From Acidobacteriota bacterium (GTDB taxonomy: Bacteria; Acidobacteriota; Terriglobia; UBA7540), in the NCBI GenBank assembly GCA_021784615.1, contig JAJYHU010000042.1:1-10469 (forward strand): 10,469 bases of DNA, read 5' to 3'. The first letter of the stretch is position 1; every line of letters starts with the position of its first letter. The notes beneath the pieces are model-generated. The model was not told the DNA's origin. It searched no databases and saw only the letters and a list, made by a program, of their open reading frames with translations. Positions 6,127 through 10,469 of this stretch are shown here, one piece after another. The position numbers and the translations under genes were made by a program.

Positions 6127-7479
6127 TCAGTAGTAACCGAACTGGAACCGCACGATGAAGGCATTCTCCGTGGGACGGTTGCCGGACATCGCGCCACCGA
6201 CGAATCTGGTTTGAGCGTAGTTGAAAACAACCTTGAAGTACTTCTGAGGGTACCAGTTGAGGCCCGCCTGAAATCCATTGGCTTTCTGAGCTGCGGAACG
6301 CGGATCAGCGAGCACGGGGTATGCGGATGGGTCAACTTGGAGGGAGTTCAACCGCCCAGCAACCTCGAATGCTCCCCAATCGTGCTTGGCGGGATTGAAC
6401 GCGCGGGCGGGGGTAACGCCGGAGTAGGAGGCATTTTCTCCGGTCAACACAAAGGAGGTAGAGGCCTGCCAAGCCGTGTTGGCAACTCGGCGGGTAGCAT
6501 TACCGAGCCGAACATCCTGAGCAGACATGCCATATTCTGCCATCACGCCTATGCGCCGCCAGTAATAGTCGGCTTGCGGTGAAATGCGGGTTCGTTCTCC
6601 ATCGGCAATTGCGCCCGGACGGTAGCAAAAGAATTGCGCAAGCCCGGCGGTCGTGAACGAGGGTAAAGCGCCTCTCTCTTTGCCTGCGCTTCCGCCGATC
6701 CCAAGCCCCAGTCCTCCAAGGAGTGACGCGCGCGTGCCGCGGAAAGGGTACGCAAAGACACGAAACTCTCCATCCGCTCCATGGTTGGTACTATGCTCTG
6801 AATTGCCGCCGTCCGGGACTCCCCGGAACAGTCCGCCCATATAGGTGACTTTATTTCCCAGGATGTCTCCATGAACCTGAACTCCGACGTCGCGATCTGG
6901 AACAAGGTTTGTCGGAAGCGCCCTTTCGGCAAACATCAGGTACCTGGGTGACTGGAGACGTTCCAAACCGATGGGAGATTTGAATTTGCCTATTTCGACC
7001 CACATTTCCTCGGCAACTTTAACATCGATGTAGGCGTCCCGGACCGTCATGGGACCATCTTTCCGCGACTCGGCCGTTATCCGAAAGTCCAGACGCCTGA
7101 AAGCCTTGCCCAAGAATACAAACTGGCCTCGACGGAGAATGAAATCCGGAAGTTTCTGCGGTACTCCCGGATCCAAGATGAGTCGATCGTCGAGTTGGAG
7201 CATTCCGCCGATGTCTACTTGCGCTTGTCCGTTGGGGGAACGGATATGCAAACCGTTATCCCAGGAGACATCTGATGTTGATGCCGAAGGTGCAGGCGCG
7301 GAATTCACCTGCGATGCGGCGGGATCTGAATCCTCGGCGACGCTACATGCAATTCCAGAGTTGAAGATGAACAGGACGATCAGAACAAGAACACTCGACC
7401 ATCGGCGGGAGCGGACAACCAGAATCCTTCGGCGGGCTCCCGTCTGAGTGCGAGGCTCGGAACGAAGCGCCAAGGCCAT
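6127..7479 (-). CDS. Outer-membrane porin of the OprO/OprP (Porin_O_P) type
   Basis: With the ATG at 7479 the precursor has 450 residues, the usual size for this family. A long basic N-region leads to the signal segment SSVLVLIVLFIFNSGIA, with likely cleavage after CSVA. The mature start is NGLHIRSPNGQAQVDIGGMLQLDDR, typical of Porin_O_P, followed by FRITAESRKDGPMTVRDAYIDV, VEIGKFKSPIGLERLQSP and NLVPDRDVGVQVHG. The rest is alternating beta-strand sequence ending in FIVRFQFGYY, a C-terminal aromatic as needed for outer-membrane insertion. The frame is open up to 7800, but that part lies inside cobB and has no ribosome binding site. The chosen ATG has only a weak GGGGG in front. It is 70 nt downstream of cobB and may be co-transcribed. 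The family often carries phosphate or other anions; the substrate here cannot be told from sequence. Confidence 0.9.
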   Translation of the reverse strand: MALALRSEPRTQTGARRRILVVRSRRWSSVLVLIVLFIFNSGIACSVAEDSDPAASQVNSAPAPSASTSDVSWDNGLHIRSPNGQAQVDIGGMLQLDDRLILDPGVPQKLPDFILRRGQFVFLGKAFRRLDFRITAESRKDGPMTVRDAYIDVKVAEEMWVEIGKFKSPIGLERLQSPRYLMFAERALPTNLVPDRDVGVQVHGDILGNKVTYMGGLFRGVPDGGNSEHSTNHGADGEFRVFAYPFRGTRASLLGGLGLGIGGSAGKERGALPSFTTAGLAQFFCYRPGAIADGERTRISPQADYYWRRIGVMAEYGMSAQDVRLGNATRRVANTAWQASTSFVLTGENASYSGVTPARAFNPAKHDWGAFEVAGRLNSLQVDPSAYPVLADPRSAAQKANGFQAGLNWYPQKYFKVVFNYAQTRFVGGAMSGNRPTENAFIVRFQFGYY

Positions 7480-7549
7480 CCCCCGGGAACTGCGGCGCTG
7501 TAACCGGGGCCTGTCATGCACAATGTCTGAACAGGACTCCGAGGGAGCT

Positions 7550-9061
7550 TCAAAGGACCCTAAACTCAGCGCCAGATCGAGCCCATGCAGCACGCTCGAA
7601 CAGATTCGCATGAAGTCTTCGCATCCGGAAATTCCGTGCTTGGGTGAGAAGTCCTTGGGCCCACCCGATCGTGGCGGCCGCATGAACGTGAGCGTAGCTG
7701 GCCCAAACGTTTTCCACGAGTATCCCGTCCCGACTCTCGGAGCAGCCCGTCCCTCGTAGTACTGCACAAGCCGTCGGAGGAAGGGATGCCGCTGCCACAA
7801 TCCTCGAGTAGTGGAATTCGTGACCGCGGATCTTTGTCCTCACCGGGTAGTACGGGTTGGGCGAATCAACCAGCAGTTCGACATAACCGTGTCCCTGCGG
7901 CTTACTGTGTACTTCCACCTCAAAGGGAAGCGCACCCGCCATCGGGAACTTCCGCCCCTTCCAGCGAATGGCTCGCGAAAGCAGCATGAGCCCCCCGCAC
8001 TCGGCGTATACGGGAAGTCCCTTGAACGCATGATCGCGAACGGATGCCAGGAAGGCGCTGTTTTGGGAGAGTGCCTCTGCGTGCGTTTCAGGAAACCCGC
8101 CTCCAATGTAGAGCGCATCCAGGCCTTCCGGTAGGGATGACGCCGAGAGAGCCGAGACGGGCTGAATATCTGCCCCAGACTTTTCCAGCGCCTCAAGATT
8201 TTCGGGATAATAGAAGGTGAATGCCGAGTCTTTCACATAGGCAATCTTCAGCCCGTGGCCATCTTCAGTTTCCGAGGTCTTCTGGGGCTGGCACTGGATT
8301 GAAGGTGCGGACCCGGCCGCTTTATATATTCGGTCGGTATCGAGCCGGCCGCGAACCGTTGCCAGAATCTTCTCGCGAAGATGGTCAATGCTCGCATGTT
8401 CCTGCGGCGTTACCAAACCCAGATGACGGCTTGGCAGCAGCGTGCTTGCATCGACGTTCGGCAGCGCACCGAGCACAGGTACGCCGCACACGGATTCCAG
8501 CGAGTCCCTGAGGATCGATTCGTGCCGGCAGCCAGAGACATGGTTGAGGATCACCCCACCGATTCGAACGTCCGGGTCGAGTTCCATGCAGCCCAGCACA
8601 AGAGCCGCAACCGTGTGGGTGACTTTGGTGGCGTCCACCACAAGCAGAATAGGAGCTTTCAGCAGTTTTGCCAGTTCCGCTGTGCTGTGGGTTCCGTGCG
8701 CATCAACGCCGTCAAAAAGACCGCGATTGCCCTCGACGAGATTCAGGCCATCTGGCAGGGCATTGGCAATAAAAAGCTGTGCGGTCTTTTCCGGCCCCAT
8801 TAAGAACGTGTCGAGATTCCGCGCCGGGCTGCTGGAGGCCCAACTGAGCCAGGCGGCGTCGATATAATCGGGTCCCTTTTTAAAGGCCTTTACGGGGATT
8901 CCAGACTGCCGGGCAAGAAGCAGCAGGCCGAGCGAAACCAGAGTCTTCCCGGAATCACCGGAAAGCCCGGCTACTACTAACCGCGCGGAGGATGCCGAAA
9001 GGTGTTGAATACTTCTTCCGGAATCCGGGCAACTGGATAATGGAGGTTGGATTGCGGCCAT
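7550..9061 (-). CDS. cobB: Cobyrinate a,c-diamide synthase (CobB/CbiA family)
   Basis: Cytoplasmic ATP- and glutamine-dependent amidation of the a and c carboxylates of cobyrinate in cobalamin synthesis. The protein has 503 residues. The N-terminal ATP-binding half has the P-loop GLSGDSGKT (32-40), KKGPDYID (61-68), EGNRGLFDG (110-118) and STAELAKLLKAP (126-137). The C-terminal class I-like amidotransferase half (GATase_3) has GGGFPE (320-325), the nucleophile Cys355 in YAECGGLM, GHEFHYS (413-419) and YAHVHA with the likely catalytic His at 458-460. A tail of about 25 residues (from 479) extends beyond the usual end. The start at 9061 has a weak AAGG about 12 nt upstream. Related amidases act on other tetrapyrroles (DsrN on sirohaem, CfbB on Ni-sirohydrochlorin), and with no other corrinoid genes nearby the substrate is not settled. 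It lies 83 nt after the sigma gene on the same strand. Confidence 0.9.
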   Translation of the reverse strand: MAAIQPPLSSCPDSGRSIQHLSASSARLVVAGLSGDSGKTLVSLGLLLLARQSGIPVKAFKKGPDYIDAAWLSWASSSPARNLDTFLMGPEKTAQLFIANALPDGLNLVEGNRGLFDGVDAHGTHSTAELAKLLKAPILLVVDATKVTHTVAALVLGCMELDPDVRIGGVILNHVSGCRHESILRDSLESVCGVPVLGALPNVDASTLLPSRHLGLVTPQEHASIDHLREKILATVRGRLDTDRIYKAAGSAPSIQCQPQKTSETEDGHGLKIAYVKDSAFTFYYPENLEALEKSGADIQPVSALSASSLPEGLDALYIGGGFPETHAEALSQNSAFLASVRDHAFKGLPVYAECGGLMLLSRAIRWKGRKFPMAGALPFEVEVHSKPQGHGYVELLVDSPNPYYPVRTKIRGHEFHYSRIVAAASLPPTACAVLRGTGCSESRDGILVENVWASYAHVHAAATIGWAQGLLTQARNFRMRRLHANLFERAAWARSGAEFRVL

Positions 9062-9115
9062 TGAAACGCTAACCTTGCTGAGATGAGGGCTGCGGCCTCG
9101 ATATCACAGCTTTAA

Positions 9116-9135
9116 CCGTCTCGGGTCGAAGACGG
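9116..9135 (-). terminator. Weak hairpin between sigma factor and cobB genes
   Basis: CCGTCT and AGACGG form a 6-bp stem with an 8-nt loop 9 nt after the sigma stop codon. It is followed by TTAAAGC, so there is no U-tract. At best it is a partial terminator. Confidence 0.2.
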
Positions 9136-9144
9136 CCCCTGCAA

Positions 9145-9891
9145 TTACGCGGCTTCAGAAGCGGTGGCCGGGTACCTTTGAAGCGCCGTGTGTGGAAGCT
9201 GCGCAAGCACTGGACTTCCCCCGTCGGACGTCCGTGGTGTCCAGCGTGCCTCTGACCTTCGAGGTGCGGACTCCTTGCGTGGTGCTTGCTCAAGGAGTTC
9301 GCGCAACTTGAGCCTGGCCTTGTGGAGTTGTGATTTCGAAGTGCCGACCGAGCAACCCATTAACTCGGATATCTCGACGTGTTCGTAGCCCTCAATGTCA
9401 TGCAAAATAAAGACAGATTTGAAGCCCGGGGGCAGCTGGTCGATAGCTCGCTGCAAAGTAATCCGATCGACTGCTCCCGTCAGTTGCGTATCGACTCTGC
9501 CAAACTCCATTTTGCGGGGACATCCGGTGATCGGATCCACACCCGAAAGTTCCTCAATGGATTTCTCCCTGCGCCAACTGGCTTTTTGGAATCGTAACAG
9601 CACGACGTTGATGGCGATCCGGCGCAACCATGTGCAAATCGCTGATTCGCCGCGGAAAGTATCGAGTTTCTGGAACATTCGGATGAAAGTCTCTTGTGTC
9701 AGGTCTTCAGCATCGTCCGGATTGCCCGTCATGCGAAGACACAAGGCCCATACCCGCGACCTGTACGTCCGATATAGATCTTCAAATTCGTCGATTAACG
9801 CCTGGTTTGATTGTCTTGACAGGTCTGATTGAGTCCCCCAACAACTTAGGGCAGCCTGCTGAACGTGTTCTTCCAGTGCCACAGTTGCCAT
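9145..9891 (-). CDS. ECF-type RNA polymerase sigma factor (RpoE-like)
   Basis: The 248-residue protein directs RNA polymerase to a specialised promoter set. Region 2 spans about residues 36-101: LYRTYRSRVWALCLRMTGNPDDAEDLTQ in separate conserved blocks, then ETFIRMFQKLDTFRG and WLRRIAINVVL. Region 4 spans about 146-200: QLPPGFKSVFILHDIEGY, HVEISELMGCSVGTSKSQ and LHKARLKLRELL, a helix-turn-helix for the -35 element. There is no region 3. A basic, low-complexity tail of about 45 residues follows region 4 and is longer than usual. The ATG at 9891 has AGAGAGG about 9 nt upstream. No anti-sigma gene (membrane segment or HxxxCxxC zinc motif) lies downstream; cobB follows instead. The regulon is unknown, and autoregulation cannot be shown. 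Confidence 0.93.
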   Translation of the reverse strand: MATVALEEHVQQAALSCWGTQSDLSRQSNQALIDEFEDLYRTYRSRVWALCLRMTGNPDDAEDLTQETFIRMFQKLDTFRGESAICTWLRRIAINVVLLRFQKASWRREKSIEELSGVDPITGCPRKMEFGRVDTQLTGAVDRITLQRAIDQLPPGFKSVFILHDIEGYEHVEISELMGCSVGTSKSQLHKARLKLRELLEQAPRKESAPRRSEARWTPRTSDGGSPVLAQLPHTALQRYPATASEAA

Positions 9892-9982
9892 GGTCGCTTG
9901 CCTCTCTGATCCCTAACACGTCAAGTATGAGAGCTTCAAACAGGGCCAACAATTCGGTTAAACCCTATTGCGCTAACGATTA

Positions 9983-10007
9983 GCACCTAGGTGGTGTTAC
10001 CTAGTGC
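9983..10007. promoter_or_regulatory. Dyad upstream of the sigma factor gene
   Basis: GCACCTAGGT and ACCTAGTGC pair around a 6-nt centre with one bulged C, and the left arm contains the palindrome CACCTAGGTG (9984-9993). It lies about 92-116 nt upstream of the sigma start codon. It could be an operator or a transcript hairpin. No clear -35/-10 pair was identified nearby. Confidence 0.35.
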
Positions 10008-10035
10008 CGCGTCCTGTAATGGAGTGGACACGGTA

Positions 10036-10088
10036 GCGCCGCCGTCCCGGCGGCATTTGTTGGCAGGATGCCGCCGTTACGGACGCGC
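10036..10088. repeat. REP-like imperfect palindrome, 21-nt arms
   Basis: The left arm 10036-10056 (starting GCGCCGCCGT, ending CGGCGGCAT) and the reverse complement of the right arm 10068-10088 agree at 17 of 21 positions, with an 11-nt loop at 10057-10067. GC-rich 'GTAGCGCCGCCG...' palindromes of this kind are common interspersed intergenic repeats in soil bacteria. Only one copy is in this window, so its repeat nature is inferred from form. Confidence 0.55.
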
Positions 10089-10208
10089 CGATTCTCCAGT
10101 TATTTCGCGGCTAGTTACCCTCCGAGGATGGATTTTCCTTGACATCGGCGATTTCCATGATAGGCTAGTAAAGTGGAGGTTCGGGCGGCGCCTGAAACTC
10201 CTGAAGGA

Positions 10209-10469
10209 TGGCTGAAAATCGAGACAATAGATTGATATATAGTTACTTGGTTTCAAACAGCGCTTCCAAACACGAAAATGAGGCAGAAAAAAAGAATTCT
10301 TTTTTTCAAAAACGAAGCCAGGAAGTTATTGAAACTAAAGGATGGCTGTGGAAAAAACAGCCAAAACGAACCGAAAACGAAGCTAAAACAAAGCTAGCTA
10401 AGTTATTGAAAATACATGACGCGCCAAAAAACGAACCGAAGAAAATCAAAAATAATCTCCCGCGCCGCA
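10209..10469. other. A-rich non-coding tract with palindrome and short direct repeats
   Basis: From about 10209 the composition changes sharply to AT-rich and strongly A-biased on the plus strand. No long frame is present on either strand. Direct repeats include AAAACGAAGC (about 10310 and 10374), AAGTTATTGAAA (10323-10334 and 10400-10411) and AAACGAACCGAA (about 10364 and 10430). Small hairpins such as GGCTGT/ACAGCC (10344-10362) also occur. It may be a mobile-element end, a structured RNA with A-rich linkers, or transferred DNA; it continues past the right edge. Confidence 0.5.
10286..10307. repeat. Perfect 22-bp palindrome G-A7-GAATTC-T7-C
   Basis: The 22 bases are identical to their reverse complement. 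In RNA read in the plus direction the hairpin would end in a U-run and could act as a weak terminator, though the stem is nearly all A-U. As DNA it could extrude a cruciform or be a dimeric protein-binding site. Confidence 0.7.

Noticed and set aside
7480..7800. N-terminal extension of the porin frame to 7800
   Set aside because: It overlaps the 3' end of cobB by 250 nt, has no signal-peptide sense and no ribosome binding site.
9116..9135. Strong intrinsic terminator after the sigma gene
   Set aside because: Stem of only 6 bp and no U-tract; kept only as a weak hairpin.
9991..10215. Plus-strand 74-codon frame
   Set aside because: It runs through the dyad and the REP-like palindrome and has no recognisable sequence.

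Overview
The window looks like chromosomal DNA of a GC-rich Gram-negative bacterium: several signal peptides, an outer-membrane porin and periplasmic or extracellular multihaem cytochromes c. The mix of a long CxxCHxPH cytochrome, a WPPPP-type NHL propeller protein, ECF sigma and IS remnant style suggests Acidobacteriota or a similar soil/sediment lineage. That placement is an inference and has not been tested by search. All confident genes lie on the minus strand.

Region 1 (about 4825 down to 205) is a four-gene operon. A sigma-54 type -24/-12 element at 4809-4825 lies just upstream of a 16-haem cytochrome c (3278-4765, GTG start). After it come a six-bladed NHL beta-propeller protein (2164-3264), a small tetrahaem cytochrome (1327-2064) and a SurA/PpiC-type peptidyl-prolyl isomerase (205-1260). 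The tetrahaem protein has the layout of the OmcE-type cytochromes that polymerise into extracellular filaments in Geobacter. Propeller proteins, larger multihaem cytochromes and prolyl isomerases are, as I recall, frequent neighbours of such genes. The most interesting reading is therefore a candidate extracellular electron-transfer (cytochrome nanowire) locus: the 16-haem protein as periplasmic or trans-envelope electron carrier, the tetrahaem protein as filament subunit, and the propeller and isomerase as secretion, folding or assembly factors. A 17-bp hairpin capped by a UUCG tetraloop follows the tetrahaem gene and could raise its mRNA level relative to ppiC.

Region 2 (about 4826-6126) holds no convincing intact gene. 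It contains the cytochrome promoter, a C-terminal remnant of a probable ISNCY-like transposase (about 5193-5537, plus strand), and a 22-nt match to the 3' end of a tmRNA/tRNA at 6021-6042 that may be an attachment-site scar.

Region 3 (9891 down to 6127) encodes an ECF sigma factor, a cobyrinate a,c-diamide synthase (CobB/CbiA) and an OprO/OprP-type porin, all in the same direction. No anti-sigma gene is visible.

Region 4 (9892-10469) is non-coding. It has a dyad, a REP-like imperfect palindrome, and then an A-rich tract with a perfect 22-bp palindrome and short direct repeats. One repeat, TAAGTTATTGAAAA, also occurs in inverted orientation at 5983-5996, so the porin-cobB-sigma block is bracketed by related sequence.
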